From: Trametes villosa
Lineage: Eukaryota; Basidiomycota; Agaricomycetes; Polyporales; Polyporaceae
Reading direction: 5' to 3'
DNA: 64,000 bases
NCBI GenBank assembly: GCA_002964805.2
Contig: PUDQ02000006.1
Coordinates: 91,511 to 155,510 of the forward strand
In this document: one piece after another, positions 10,471 through 23,271 of the stretch
Layout: each line of letters begins with the position of its first letter
How positions within the stretch are numbered: position 1 is the first letter of the stretch
Position numbers and translations under genes: made by a program
Notes under the pieces: generated by a model
The model's input: the letters and a program-made list of their open reading frames with translations, nothing else
Databases searched by the model: none
What the model was told of the DNA's origin: nothing

Positions 10471-13228
10471 GGTGAGTCGGAGTCGGTGGATGTGGGATGC
10501 GAGGTAGCGCGTCTGTTAGACTGAGAGTATGTCAGCGGGTTGACTTCGTCGCACATTGGGGTACGCACTCACTCGTGTCGGGATGAAAGAGAACTGGTGC
10601 GGGAAAATAGCAACCTGACACAGACCCTTTATACACGGAGGTCACCCTTAGCGCGGACGCTCGAGTCGCTGAAGGCCGCCTTAAGTACAATGTAGAAGTA
10701 TGATGAGGGTACGCCGCCGTCAAGAAGATGCCCATGGGCGCACTTGGGCGGCCGTCCAGAGAGGGATGGTCCTGCTCAAGATGCACGCTTGCTCACTTCG
10801 CTGAACAATAGCTGCGTGGATGGCAAACAAGGCGTGTGCCTCTTCCGGACGAAGAGCAGGCGGGAGGATAGAAACCGGTGTTGGTACATCACCACGGGCG
10901 GCAGATCACTCAAGGTGAGTGGCTGCGCACAACTTACAATTGCTGCGCAGCGATACGAAGGCCCTTCGAAATCATTGCATACGGCGCCCAAGAAGGACGC
11001 GGCAGCATAGATGACCTTGTATGCGACTGCGGAGCGGGGGGTTTTGCAATAACCACCGCCCAACTGCCCTTCTTTCGAGTTCCTCGGGCGCTGTCGCAAC
11101 TTGTACAGGCGTCGGGGACCGGAACAGCTTCGTTAGTACCATCAGACTTTAGTCAACTGCTAAACAGCACAAGGCAGACCAAACCAACGTGCAGCATCGT
11201 AGGAATACACGTGTCGCTTGTTCGGAGAGATATGTGCTGAAGGACTCATCGCGCGCAAGTGGTATGGTGGTGGGACAGAGGACCGGCGTCTTCCGGTTTC
11301 TTTTCTCTATGAAACTTGGCGCTTATGGAGAAGTACAACGATGAGCGTCCTCAGGCGTCCTCTGCCACCTACCACCATCTGCACCTGGGATGCATTTGCG
11401 CTAGCGCACTTCCATCTGCAAATTGACGAGATCGTCTGCAGACTCTCCATGTCAGCTTCAGATTCTTCAGTGAGCTAGACTAAGCTGGACGGCCGCATCT
11501 ACATAGGACTGTGACACGGGAATGCAATACTATGCTGCAGACAACCACATCGTCGACTCTATCGCCAACGAAATCCCCTTCGCGCCGTTGCGGGCCTCAT
11601 GGGTACTTTCTGCACGTTCAAGAAACCACCTGTAGATGTCCTCTAGCACGAAGACATGGTCCTATTTCTATCGCTAAAATTTCTGTTGACGATACCACTC
11701 AAGCAGGTCCATGGTGCTGACCTAACAACACTGGAACCCTGCAGGTGGAGACTTTGAAGATCGAAGGTTTATATACCCCGCCAGAGGCTCTCGAACATAT
11801 ATATCCCTCCATGATGCCGAAAATCGACAAGATCCGAAGGCGCCGTCACGCATTCAACCGCCTGGCGACATCTGGCGTCTCTATGTCGTTCCCGCTCGCC
11901 CTCATCACTCCTCCCCACGCGTCCCGCGTGCGTCGCTGGGAACTGTGCCTGCTATCTCTATGCGCGTTCTCCTCAGGCGGGGCGAGCACATGCTTCATGA
12001 CTGCGAACTTACTTCAAGTTTCGAAGTCCGAAATGCGCAGGTCTGGAGCGGCAATCGGCGGGTACGAAGGAACTTCAGCGACAGCCGTCGAGGTCGGGGC
12101 GCAGCTATCATCAACCACTCCCCGCAACAACACATCGGCCGATGCAGTCATTGAAGCAGCTATTTATAACCTATTACTCGTGCTCGTCCTCTCGCGCAAG
12201 AGAACGATGTCATGCGTCAAGGAAACGCGACCAGTGCACTCGGCGGTGGCTCGATCTGTCAGGTAATGCGAGGCCCCATCTCGTTCTCACTCTCGGTACT
12301 GCCATGTCTGACTTTATTGTCGGCACTAGGGAACTTACGCCCGACGTGCCCACTCGTCCCCAGGATCTGCGACTGTCCGACGGCTCAAGGCTGCCGTGCG
12401 CCGGACATGTCCCACCGGCATGACACAATGTCTGGCAACCTCGCTCCCTCCTACGAGGCTCCGTCGCAAACGAATTCCCAAATCCTCATACCGCGCTCAT
12501 ACACTCGGGGCGTGGCAGCCTTCTTCCTCGGAATACGGCAACAGCAAGCTCAGAAAGGGACAGGCGTGGTGAACAAAACGCCGCAAGGGGCAGTCCCTGC
12601 AAGCCTGGGGTGCTATTCTTACGCACAAGGAGCGACGCCTCTCATCAAGTGTGGAAGCACGTTTTCGAAGCCGACCGCCTTCCTGAGCGTCATCTCCGGC
12701 CGGCCTGGCTCGACAAACGGCTCCCGGAGGGACGCGCGCGCAATAGGCCACTTGCGACTCTGTCGCGATCCGTTTGACATCTGCGCTCATTCGTACCAAT
12801 GCACTCTGCCAAAGTGCTGCCGACGATCTAGATGGGGGCCCAACTCCCCGCCGGCTGCCTGTTGGCTCCCTGCTTCCTGATTGTCCGGCGGAAGGAAGCC
12901 CTCGAATGACAGAAGCTTGTAGCCTCGCCACTCCCAAAACGCCCGTGGATCGTCTTCCGACAAGCCCGGGGCTCTGTCCCGCGGTACGTACGCCCCGCAC
13001 CATGCGTCCGCGGGTCCTGACAATGTGCTTCTTTCCCAGGGCAGATCGCGTATCCATCACCGCCGACAGTGGGATGCATGAGGCTCGAAGAAGCGGGGAG
13101 CACGTATGTCCGCCAGATCCACCGAGAAGCGCCGCTCTGCCTTCGCGGTATAAGAGCCCCGCGCGCGCCCCAGTGCTCCCCATCCGAGCTCCCGCTCAGA
13201 CATCCTCTCCCCCGCCCCTCCCCCAGAC
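10471..13228. other. Gene-poor region of about 2.7 kb
   Basis: Several open frames of 80-228 codons exist on both strands but overlap each other. They lack recognisable motifs and do not join through convincing splice sites. A minus-strand TATAAAG (10627-10633) could serve the nucleotidyltransferase gene, and a TATAAG (13149-13154) serves the protease gene. The rest shows nothing I can support. Confidence 0.45.
13149..13154 (+). promoter_or_regulatory. TATA box of the aspartic protease gene
   Basis: TATAAG lies 75 bases before the protease ATG at 13229, in a GC-rich context that makes it stand out. Confidence 0.5.
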
Positions 13229-15124
13229 ATGTCTCGCGGCTTCTCCAGCTCCTTCTTCGCCTTCCTCCTGCTCGCGCTGAGCGTCGCCGTGACCACGAGC
13301 GCGTCGCCGGTCGTGCAGGTCAACGACAACCTCGTCCGGCTCCCGTTCGCGAAGCGCCTCAACTTCACCGGCGCGGGCACGCTCATCGCGCGTGACCAGG
13401 CGCGCGTTGCCAACCTCCGCGCGCGTGCGAACGCGAAGATCAACGGGCTCTCCCTCACCGATGACGCCGTCATCAGCGTCCCGGTGACCAACCAGGTCGT
13501 GGACTACGTCGCCAACGTGGGTACCGATGGTTTTCCGCAGCTGTTGTCATTGATCCTGGGACGATTGCTCACGAACACTCATCTCCTTAGGTCCAAGTCG
13601 GCACTCCCCCCACCACGTGTATGTGCTTCGTGCGGCGATAGCGTGGAGAGGGCTAACATTCGCGTTATAGACTCCCTCCTCATCGACACAGGCAGCTCCA
13701 ACACCTGGGTCGGCGCGGGCAAGAACTTTGTGCAGACTTCCTCCTCTCGGCAGACTGCCGACAAAGTGGTGGGTGCAACCGTTGACAGAAGTTCTTGATC
13801 GCGGTATTGATCCCGACTTCGTTTTTCCCAGTCGGTGACGTATGGCTCCGGCGACTTTTCCGGTACGTGACCCATTGGCCTTCACGGGTACGCCAGCACG
13901 GCGTTACTTACCGCGTTCGTACAGGCACCGAGTTCACGGACAACGTCAGCCTTGGTAAAGGGTTGAACATCAACGGCCAGTCTATCGGTGTGGCGTCTCA
14001 GTCTGAAGGCTTCGACGGCGTCGATGGCATCCTTGGGTATGCCTTGTCTTCCTTGTTCGTTTCGCGGGACTCATACCGCCTCCTGCACTGCAGTATTGGC
14101 CCCGTCGATCTTACCGTGGGAACGCTCAATCCTGACACGAGGTCGACTATTCCTACCGGTGAGCTTGGGTTGTAGTTGCATAATTTTGATGCTTCCGGGG
14201 CTAACCGATATCACCCCTCGCAGTGACGGACAACCTCTTCTCGCAGGGCGTCATCTCGGCCAACGAAGTTGGCGTGTCGTTCGAGCCGACGACCTCAGAG
14301 TCGATCACGAACGGCGAGCTCACCTTCGGTGGCACGGATTCGAAGAAGTTCACCGGGTCGATCAACTTCGCGTACGTCCTACAAACCCTTCGTGCGAGAT
14401 CCCGACATCACATCTGACCGTGCGCGCGTGCGAACTTATAGCCCGCTCACGCGCACGTCGCCTGCGAACGAGTTCTGGGGCATCGACCAGTCCATCCGTT
14501 TCGGCACGTCCACGGCCATCCTGTCCAACACCGCCGGCATCGTCGACACCGGCACGACCCTCCTCCTCATCGCGACTGGTGTGTCCCGCCGCTTGCACTG
14601 TGGTCCGGTTGTATATACTCACGCGCATTTGTGCAGATGCTCTGCAGAAGTACCAGCGCGCGACCGGCGCCGTGTTCGACAACGCGACGGGCCTGCTCCG
14701 CATCACCCAGGCGCAGTTCTCGAAGCTCCAGAGCCTGTTCTTCACCATCAACGGGGTGCGCATCCTCCCGCCTCGCTCGTCCTCTAATTCTCCTACTGAC
14801 GTGCGCGCGCGTGCTCCCTTCAGGTCAACTTCGAGTTCACGGCCAACGCCCAGATCTTCCCTGTTCGTCCTCTTCCTCCTCTCGTTGTGTGCCCCACAAT
14901 GACTGACACGCGGGTTCTGTGTACAGCGCGCGCTGAACACCGCGATCGGCGGGAACGCGAACAGCATCTACCTCATCGTCGGCGACATCGGCACGCGCAG
15001 CGGCTCCGGGCTCGACTTCATCAACGGCCAGACGTGGCTCGAGCGCTTCTACGCCGTGTTCGACACCGCGAACCGCCGCGTCGGCATCGCGAACACGCCG
15101 TTCACGACCGCGACGACCAACTAG
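13229..15124 (+). CDS. Secreted aspartic peptidase, A1 family (polyporopepsin-like)
   Basis: A pepsin-type acid endoprotease, exported to digest extracellular protein. An N-terminal signal peptide (FFAFLLLALSVAVTTSASP) is followed by a propeptide. The catalytic core starts at 'DYVANVQVGTPPTTY', created by splicing 13229-13516 to 13591-13618 to 13671-13768. The first active site is LLIDTGSSNTWVG, the flap is VTYGSGDFSG, and the second active site is IVDTGTTLLLIA (about 14540-14575). A late 'GLDFINGQTWLERFYAVFD' and 'RRVGIANT' close the fold as in the family. All exon joins keep frame, so the gene looks intact; about eight or nine exons. An AATAAA lies 110 bases after the stop. The close match to polypore milk-clotting proteases is from memory of the family, not a search. 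Confidence 0.92.
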
Positions 15125-15233
15125 ACGCATACATCGGGGACGTAGATGGGATTCACAAGAAGGGGTTGGGAGCGGGTTTTGTTGGGTTCTTTCGGGACTC
15201 TTAAGGCTTGTTTCTCGGGTTGGTACTGTAATG

Positions 15234-15239
15234 AATAAA
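15234..15239 (+). terminator. Possible polyadenylation signal AATAAA
   Basis: AATAAA lies 110 bases downstream of the protease stop codon, on the same strand. It fits a cleavage and polyadenylation signal. Confidence 0.4.
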
Positions 15240-15453
15240 AGAACGAACGAATATTGACGACAATCTCCGCGTTGGCCGAGCATGGTGCATTAGCGTTGAG
15301 TCGTACTAGGAGCAGGGTCACAGTGATCGAGGTAAATAATTAATTACTACCAGGGAACCAAACTTCCATGGCAGTGGAAGTACGTATACGATCGCCTAAG
15401 TGATAGTGCTGCTCGGAACCGACACCAGGCACTGTCGATCCCCCTGGCCCCAC

Positions 15454-17858
15454 CTACTCCCGCACAAACCGCTTCACCAGCATCGGCATCTGCGTGCCCT
15501 GCTCGGGCGCGCTTCGGAGCTGCGGGCGCTGCACTACGCTCGTCTTGCTCTGGATTTCCTCGGCCGGGACGGCGAGCGCGAACTCGAACGCGCGCACGAG
15601 TACGAAGAGGAGCACCTTTGTCCTGCAGGCGTAGTCAGCAAGAGCATGGAGTGGGGATGGGGGAAGGAAAACGCACTCGACGAGGGAGAAGCGGTAGCCG
15701 ATGCACGCGCGTGGCCCGCCGAGGAAGGTGAGGAGGTTGCTCCATACACCCGGGATGCTCGTGGCGGTCTCCGGGGCGGCGCGCTCCCATCGCTCCGGTC
15801 TGCAATGCGTTGGTAAGTGTCAGTACTTGGGGAGGTGGCATGTAAGATAGTGGGTGCGCACTTGAACTCGTGAGCATCTTCGCCCCAGAACTTCTTGGAG
15901 CGGTTCAGCGCGAGAATGGGGACGATGATTGACGCGCCCTTTGAGATCCTACAACGATAACCATGGTATCAGTCGCCTGCTCCAGAGTGACTTGTCGTCC
16001 GTAAAGCTTACTTGATGCTATCCTGCACCTGCCCAAACCGGTCGACGAACGGCTCGCTGACGGGGATAACGTCGTCGCGCGTCGCAACGCGGAACGTCTC
16101 CGGGACGGGCGCGTGTAAGCGCAACGTCTCGCGCACTACCGCGTCGAGGTATGGGAGGCTGTTCAGCTCATCCATCGTCGGAGCGTCTGTCTGAAGCGTG
16201 AAGAGCTCATCGCGGAGCTTCTTCTGGACATCGGGGGCCTGTGTCAGCGCGAAAAGGGACCACGTCGTCGCGGTGCTCGTGGTGTCGTGCCCGGCGGCCA
16301 AGAACCTGTGAATCGCTCGTCAGTACCGAACACTGGCGATTCCGTGTATGAGACATCTCGTACGTAGGGACCTCTGCGGGTGCCGATCAGAGCGTGCACA
16401 AAATCAAAAGGCTGCAGGGCACTCACGAGCCAAGACGTCCTCATCGGAGAGTCGCTGGTTCTCCGGAATGTCGCTCGCGATGTTCGCCTTCAGCAGCAGC
16501 GTAAGCAAATCCCTGCCCTGCAGGTCGTTCCGCTTCACTCCGCCTCCTTCCTTGTCTGCCGCCAGCTCGGCCTGGATCTGCGCCTTCTTCTCCGCGATGA
16601 GCTCCTTGCCGACGCGCCGCATAACCGTGCGTGCACGCTGGATGCGCTGCGAGTCTTCGTCCGGCTACCAAAAGGTCCAACTGTGAGCTGCGTCTGCGCT
16701 ATCACTTGGATGGCTTGGATGTGCGTACGATGACGTCAAGGACAGGGAAGAAGTTCTTGAGGACCATGAGCACGGTGAACTTGCGGTCGGGTTTGAAGAG
16801 TTCCTGGATGGCCTCGTAAAGCTCCTTCGGATTCTCCGTCGGGGTGAGCGAGTCGAAGCGGAAGCCAAACCCTGCGATGAATCTCGGCGTGAGCGAGCGA
16901 ACAAGGCCACTACTCAGCAGCAGCAGGGACGGGAATACCTGCTAGTCCGATGACATCGAGCGTCATCTTGGTAAGGCCGCCGCAGATGTCAATACGTGCA
17001 CTAGGTGAGCCGTCGCGCGCAATCTGGGCATCCCAAACGTCTCGCAGCTATGCAGATGCAGCATTAACCGATGCACGACGCTGTCTGGGTGGACGGCTAC
17101 CTCGATAGACTTCTGCACGAAGATCTCCGTGAGCTCCCTGATTTGCGCGGGTCCGAAAGCGGGGTTCTGTGGTGAGGTCAGCAAGAATTGTAGCGCCATG
17201 TATTTTCCCGGGTACCATAACGCGTCGCTGGTTATGCGGTCAGTGAAATCGGGGGATAGCAATAGTGGCTTAGAACGTACCTGACGTCGGTGGTGCTCGC
17301 CTAGCAGTGGGGTAAGCAGTCAGGTTAACACAATTACTAGAGTTCCATGCAAGTCCCGTACCCTCAGTGAAGAGGACGCCTGCGGAGAGTAGATTTCAGT
17401 ACGACAGTACTGGGACAGGAAGGTAAAGGGCATCGGCTCACCTTCCCCGAGAACCTTTGCCAGGTTCCTGCGGGCCGTCTCAGGTTTCTGATAATCTGCT
17501 GAATGGGTCAGAATGTGGTTCAGCGCCCGAGTGTCCAGCGTGAACAGGCGGTCATTCTGCATGCGCGTAGAGGGTATCAGTACATGCTCGCCCCTCCAGC
17601 ATAAACACTACTCACGTTGAGGAAGTTCTTGTACACGATGTTAGGGCCGTACTGTTGAACCCAACGCTCCTGAGGGACGGCACTGTCCTCTGCCTCGATC
17701 TCGCGGAAGTTGCCGTAGAACCAGCTCGGGCTCGGCGGTCCCGGAAGGTTCCTGAGCGCGGTGGGCGACCAGCGCGGCAGAAGTGGCCATGCTTTCCACA
17801 GCACCACACCTACGAAGCCGAGGAGGGATAAGAGTACGGCTGCGGCGGTCGAGATCAT
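15454..17858 (-). CDS. Cytochrome P450 (family 1, copy A)
   Basis: A microsomal haem monooxygenase with about a dozen exons. The N-terminal anchor is [20 protein letters not shown], followed by the hinge [14 protein letters not shown]. Conserved regions are the C-helix-side block 'EHHRRQRRVM' joined by splicing to [16 protein letters not shown], the I-helix oxygen-binding motif AGHDTTST (about 16272-16295), the K-helix ExxR as ETLR (16119-16130), and the haem loop [13 protein letters not shown] with the axial cysteine (about 15690-15730). The end is [11 protein letters not shown]. The gene appears complete. It is a close paralogue of the next gene on the same strand, with the same intron pattern. 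This is the CYP4/CYP52-like branch of basidiomycete P450s; I do not assign a CYP number, and the substrate is unknown. Confidence 0.88.
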
Positions 17859-18429
17859 GAGGGACGGTGACTACGGCGCGGCGGGAGTGCGCTGAGGCGG
17901 AGGAGGGAGATGATGAGCACTCGAGAGAGCAGGAGACGGTGTTGGAATGAGGGAGAAAGGGCGCACTCACCAGTCCTTAAATACCACCCCGCACCTGGAC
18001 AACATCGCAGCCTTCGGCATCCCGTGGATGGTGCCGGCGCACCTATCCGGGCGTCTGCGTCGCGGCAATCTGGAGGTTGGGCATGCACTCACAGCCACCG
18101 CAGCGGCCTCGATCGGCGGCCCCTGACGCTGTGGGAAGATCTGGTGAGATCGTCTGTCCAAGGTGAGGACCCCTCGGGGGCGGGTCGCTCATCAACCCCC
18201 CGCAAATCCTCCCCCGCAAGCCACGGGCGCTTGATGGTTTGCCGCTGAGCCTCTCCCCCTGGACCTTCGACGACTCCCCAGTGTGACATGCGAGCGCGCT
18301 GCACAGAGCAAACCGAGGGAATAGGGGCGAAGTATATCCGTATATCCAAGCAATAATAATCCAGGTCCTTAACGAGCGAGCAGACTATAGATACTAGTAC
18401 ACACCGAAACACCGAGACCGTCCTCAGGC
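17859..18429. other. Spacer between tandem P450s A and B
   Basis: Contains the promoter of P450 A (a TATTTAA-like sequence on the minus strand near 17976) and the 3' end of P450 B. No exon was seen. Confidence 0.45.
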
Positions 18430-20690
18430 TCACTGTCCACGCTTGAACCGCCTCACGAGCAGCGGCATCTGGCTGCCCTGCTCGGGCGCGCTGCGCAGGA
18501 GCGGCCGCTGTACGATGCTCGTCTTCTTCTGGATCTCGCCCGCGGGCACCGCCAGCTCGAACTCGAACGCGCGCACCAGCGCGAACAGCAGCGCTTTCAT
18601 CCTAACACAAGACGCGTTGTTAGCAACACACGTGGAGGGGGAGGGAAAGGGAGAGGCGACGCACTCAACGAGCGAGAAACGGTACCCAATGCACGCGCGC
18701 GGGCCGCCGAGGAACGAGAGAATGTGGCCCCACACGCCCGGGATGCTCGAGACCGCCTCGGGCGTGTTCTCCCACCGCTCCGGTCTACACCTCGTCAGCA
18801 AACGCCCCAGCACACAATCATCCGAGAGAGAGCGCACCGGAACTCGTGCGCGTCCGGGCCCCAGAGCTCCTTCGAGCGGTTCAGCGCGAGGATCGGGATG
18901 AGGATCGGGCTGCCCTTCGGGATGCGCACGCTGTCCTGCGTGCGCCCGTGCCGGTCGACAAACGGTGCGCCGAGCGGGATCACGTCGTCCTTCTGCGCGA
19001 CGCGCATCGTGGTGGGAACTGGGGCGTGCAGCCGCAGCGTCTCGCGCACGACCGCGTCGAGGTACGGGAGGCTGTTCAGCTCGTCCATCGACGGCGTGTC
19101 GGTGTCGAGCGTGAGCAGCTCTTCGCGGAGCTTCTTCTGCACCTCGGGGGATTGCGTGAGCGCGAAGAGACACCATGTCGTTGCTGTGCTTGTCGTCTCA
19201 TGGCCAGCGACAAGGAACCTGTTAATAGCACGTCAGCGCGTGTACAATGTGCGCTGTGGATTTCCGTACGTCGGAACCTCTGCAAAGAGATGTCAGCAAT
19301 GTTCGCTCTACAGTGCGCAAGAAAACTCACGGGCAAGCACGTCTTCGTCCGAAAGCCGCTGGCTGTCCGGGATGTCCGTCGCCATATTCGCCCTGATGAG
19401 TAGAGTGAGCAGGTCGCGTCCCTGCACGTCCTTGCGCTCGACACCAGCGCCGCCCTTGCTCTCCGCCTGCTCGCGCGAGATCTGCGCGCGCTTCTCGCGG
19501 ATGAGCTCGAGCCCGATGCGGCGCATGACTTCCTGCGCGCGTTCGGTGCGCCGCGCGCGCGCGTCAGGCTGCAGCAGGCGCAGTTTCAGCTGAATGCAAG
19601 CGCATGCAAATGGGCGGGGGGTGAAACAGGCTTACAAGGATCTTGAACACGGGAAAGAGGATCTTCAGGAGCGTGAAGAAGGTGAAGTTCACGGAGGGGT
19701 TGAAGATCTCCTGGAAAGCCTCGTTGAGCTCGTTCGGCTTGCCGCTTAGGGAGTCAAAGGTGTAGTTGAAGCCTGCGAGGTCAGAACGACGCTTGGGGTG
19801 AGTTGTAGGTGGGGTGTATGCATGAGTACGCACCCGCGAGGCCGATCACGTCGAGCGTCATCCTGCTCAGGCCTTTCAGCACGTCGATACGGGCGGGTGA
19901 GCCGTCCGCGCTGATCTGAGCGTCCCATACGTCTCGGAGCTAACGATTCGGTTAGCCCAGGAGAGAGTAAACGAGGCGTGTGGACGTACAGCGTTCGATT
20001 TCTCAACGAAGATAGGGGTCAACTCCCGGATTTGCGCAGGGCCAAAGGCAGGGTTCTGTGAGGCGCTCATGAGCTGTAGAGCAAGCTGCAACGCTGGACG
20101 CGCATACCATAATGCGTCTCTACGCGAGTGCGGTCAGCAAGAGCGATGGCACCTCATGCACTGAAGTCGTACCTGTTGTCTATGTTGCTCGCCTGGATAC
20201 CTCGGTTGGTGAGCACGAACGTCACGGCGCAGATGCATCTTTAGCCAGTACAACATACCCTCTGTAAACAGGAGACCCTCCCCGACTATCTGGGCAAGAT
20301 TTTTGCGCCCGTCCTCCGGCTTCTGGTACTCCATCGAGTGCGTGAGGATGTAGTTGAGCGCGCGAGTGTCCATAGTCCACAGGCGCTTCAGCTGCGTGAT
20401 CCCTACTTTTAGCCCAAGCGAGAGACGCGTGCATTCGTTGCACTCACCCCGAGGAAGCCCTGGTACGAAATGGTGGGGCCGTACTCGGCAACCCATCGTT
20501 CCTGAGGGATGGAGTTGTCCTCCTGCTGGATCGTCTTGATGTGTCCCCAAAGCCATCCCGGGCTAGGAGGTCCCGGAAGCTCCTTTAGGGAAGATGTGAA
20601 CCCGCGCCAGATGATGGGCAGCATCTTGTGCAGAACCATCCCGACGGGTAGTGCAAGCACCGCGAGGGCGACTTGCCAGAGCGATACCAT
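18430..20690 (-). CDS. Cytochrome P450 (family 1, copy B)
   Basis: A tandem paralogue of P450 A. The membrane anchor is [18 protein letters not shown], then [14 protein letters not shown] and [10 protein letters not shown]. Later conserved parts are [32 protein letters not shown], the I-helix AGHETTST (about 19195-19216, formed in [15 protein letters not shown]), [10 protein letters not shown] with the ExxR, and the haem loop [13 protein letters not shown] (about 18670-18725). The C-terminus '[20 protein letters not shown]' is almost the same as in copy A. The ATG at 20688-20690 is preferred because it begins the anchor helix. All motifs are present, so the gene is probably functional. The substrate is unknown. 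Confidence 0.88.
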
Positions 20691-21511
20691 GGTAGCGACC
20701 GAAAGCCCGAGTTGCAAGATAGGAGCAGTGAGTGTGGGGTACCTGAACGGTGGAGGCCCGGGAGTTAGCGTCCTCGATCTGCAACCTCCGCTGTACTTAT
20801 ACTAACCGCCCACCTGATGCAAATGTATGAGCGCAGCAAGTACGCGTTCCTGGGCTGAGGCCGCGTCGCTCGCCGTGCGGAGGAGAGGCGTTCACGCGGC
20901 CGCAGCCCAGGTCTCGGAGAGTAGCCGCGGGAACTTTGCTGCTCACAGCCACTGACACGTCTCCGAGAATGTCGGATTCTGCTTCCGGTCCAACCACTTC
21001 CTCCGCCTTCGTCAGCACCTGGTCAATGCGCGAGTCCGGGTATAATTGAATGTTCGTCGGCATGTAGGCACATACAGAACATCCTGGAAAGGTGGCTGCC
21101 GCGGCGAGCTGCCGTCGAGGTACGTGGCCTGGCCGGAACTCCCACCTCGGCCTCTGAGGTGCGTCAGGATGATTAGACACTTAAGACATGAATTTGACTT
21201 ACTGAACTCTACCATTTGGGCCGGATATCTTTCCATACCAAGGCCACGTTTGCACACCAGTGTTCCGACGGTTGCATTTACAGGCCACCAACAGCGCCCA
21301 AGGCATCAAGCTGCAACCATCCTGCCCGCCGATCTCGCCTGGCGCCGTATATCACAACGCAAACACAGATGGCCGTTACCCGCGCGCATCATCCAACAGC
21401 GATAGTGGTATAACATTGCACAGTACAAAGAGCGACCAAGATGAGTACAACAAGATAATGATACCAACGTAAATACACCCAACACCCCACCCTTCTCTGT
21501 CTCCCGCGCGC
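20691..21511. other. Intergenic, P450 B promoter side
   Basis: A TATAAG on the minus strand (20796-20801) lies about 105 bases upstream of the P450 B start. The rest, up to the end of the membrane protein gene, shows no supported exon. Confidence 0.45.
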
Positions 21512-23271
21512 TCACGCGCCGTACTCCGGCGGAGGCATGTCCGAGTCCGCGTCGCGATAGCCAGCCTGTGGCTGCGGTTGCGTCGTCGCCATGCGCTCCG
21601 CGAGGAGGTGTATGATCCTGTCCACCGCGACGTTCGGGTCCGGGCTCGGCTCCGCCGGGGACGTCGCCGTCGGCGACGCCGCTGTTACCGGCGGCAGGTG
21701 GTGCAGCGACGAGCTCGACAGCGAGCGCCCGACTTCGGACGGCGGCGCCGATGACGATAAGGTGGAGAGAGCAGGCACGTCCGGGAGCACGGGCGCCTTC
21801 GTGTCGCCGCGCGGCGCGTACGGGCTGCTCGCGTACGTTTGCGTCATCGGCGTCGTGGCGGAGGCGGTGGAGGGCGAGAGGAAGGGCGAGGGCTGTTCGC
21901 GGTCGAAGACTTTCGTTGCTTGCCGCTTGCGCCGGACGAAGTACCACAGAAGGCCGGCGACGAGCGCGATGAACGCGAGTGCGCCGATCACGCCGCCTAC
22001 GATCGCGCCGGTATTTGTGCTGTGCCCCGAGGCGCATGAGGGTGAGACGCCTGAGGTACTCGCGCCCCCCAGTGGCTTTGTCGTTGAGGTGGGTTCGCTA
22101 CAACGCATGACTTGGTCAATAACTGCCAACCCAGTTGAAGTTGGGCGGGGCACGGTACGCACCTGACAAGGCCGCCGGCCTCGGACGAGCTGTTGGTGAA
22201 GACGGTGACGGTGTTGAGCCAGAACTTGAGCCCGGCGCCGACGGTGGGCTGCACGGTGACTGTGTGCGTCGCGGTCGGATCCAGCCCGTCCCGGTAGTAC
22301 AGCAGCGCGTCCCCGATGAACCACATCGTGCTCGCATTGTACGTCACCGGCCCCTGGTCGTCCAGCGTCTACCCCGTCCCCATTCATCAGCACGCGCAAA
22401 GCATAAACTCGAGGATGATAGCATACCACATCGTACGCGTAGCTGCCCCAGATGCGCGAGCCGTTGAGCGCGACGCCGGTGCCCTGGAAGGAGAACGAGA
22501 AGGAGGCGGGCGCGTCCTCGACCTCGAAGTACGGCGCGGGGTGTTGCTGGTTCGGGATGAGCGGGTCGTTGAGCACGGTCCAGTTGCCGGAGTACTGGAT
22601 GAAGGTCGTATTTGTCGCTTGATATATGTGGCGCGCCGGGACCTGGTTGCTGTCGCACAAGGTGTTAGACGCCGAGTAGGATTGGAGAGACGGTCGACGT
22701 ACGCAGTGGGTATTGTGCGGGAGACGTCCGCGCGCTGGAACGCGAACTCGTTCGCGTGGGAGGCGTTCGCTTGGAGGGAGATCGCATGTGTGCCCTCCGA
22801 GAGCCCGTCCTGCGAGAACAGTGTCGTGCTACGGCCGCGCTGAGCCTTGAACGAGTGCGAGTTCCCGTCGACGGAAACCACATAGGAGCAGTTCGCAATG
22901 CCAACGAGCGAGATTGAAGTGCCTATCGGCGGTAACACCGGTCGTGAGCAGAAATTCAGATAACACAGCATGCTCGCGCTTACCAAAGAATTGGAAGTCA
23001 AAGGTTGCGTTCGGGAACGCGGTGATGTGCATCGATTCGCCCAGCGCGGCCTCCCCGCCCCGAGTCGTGAATCCTCCCGGGGAGCCAGAGTAGAACGGCT
23101 GCCAGCCATCCGCCGTGAAGTTTTCACCCAGGCCTCCGTCCCCTAGCAAGCCCCGGCTGAGCATTCGTTCGCACACCTCCCGCCAGTGCTGGTCGTCGCA
23201 GACGTACCTTGGGGGTGCCAGTTGATGATCGAGCTCGCGTCGTCGATCGTCATGGTGTATACCTCGCCCAT
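21512..23271 (-). CDS. Single-pass membrane protein with tandem beta-rich ectodomain
   Basis: A protein with a large N-terminal outside part, one membrane helix (GAIVGGVIGALAFIALVAGL, about 21940-22000) followed by the stop-transfer WYFVRRKR, and a low-complexity Ser/Pro/Thr-rich tail ending DSDMPPPEYGA. The outside part holds two similar modules. One is 'TFDFQFFGTSISLVG...YVVSVDGNSHSF', the other 'SFSFSFQGTGVALNGSRIWG...YDV'. Both share the F-x-F-x-F-x-GT-x-hydrophobic-x-L-x-G core and sit before Asn-x-Ser/Thr glycosylation sites. The start MGEVYTMTIDDASS resembles many basidiomycete proteins of this type that lack an obvious signal peptide. I know the layout as common in Agaricomycetes but not its function; a cell-surface role is a guess from topology. 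Confidence 0.75.

Noticed and set aside
11508..12270. Possible exon pair (NHIVDSIANEIPFAPLRASW, then a frame from 11745)
   Set aside because: The short protein-like stretch has no continuation in phase through plausible splice sites and no recognisable domain.
12212..13183. Overlapping open frames of more than 220 codons on both strands
   Set aside because: They occupy the same bases in opposite directions, are rich in R/S/P as expected from GC-rich chance frames, and have no motif or splice support.
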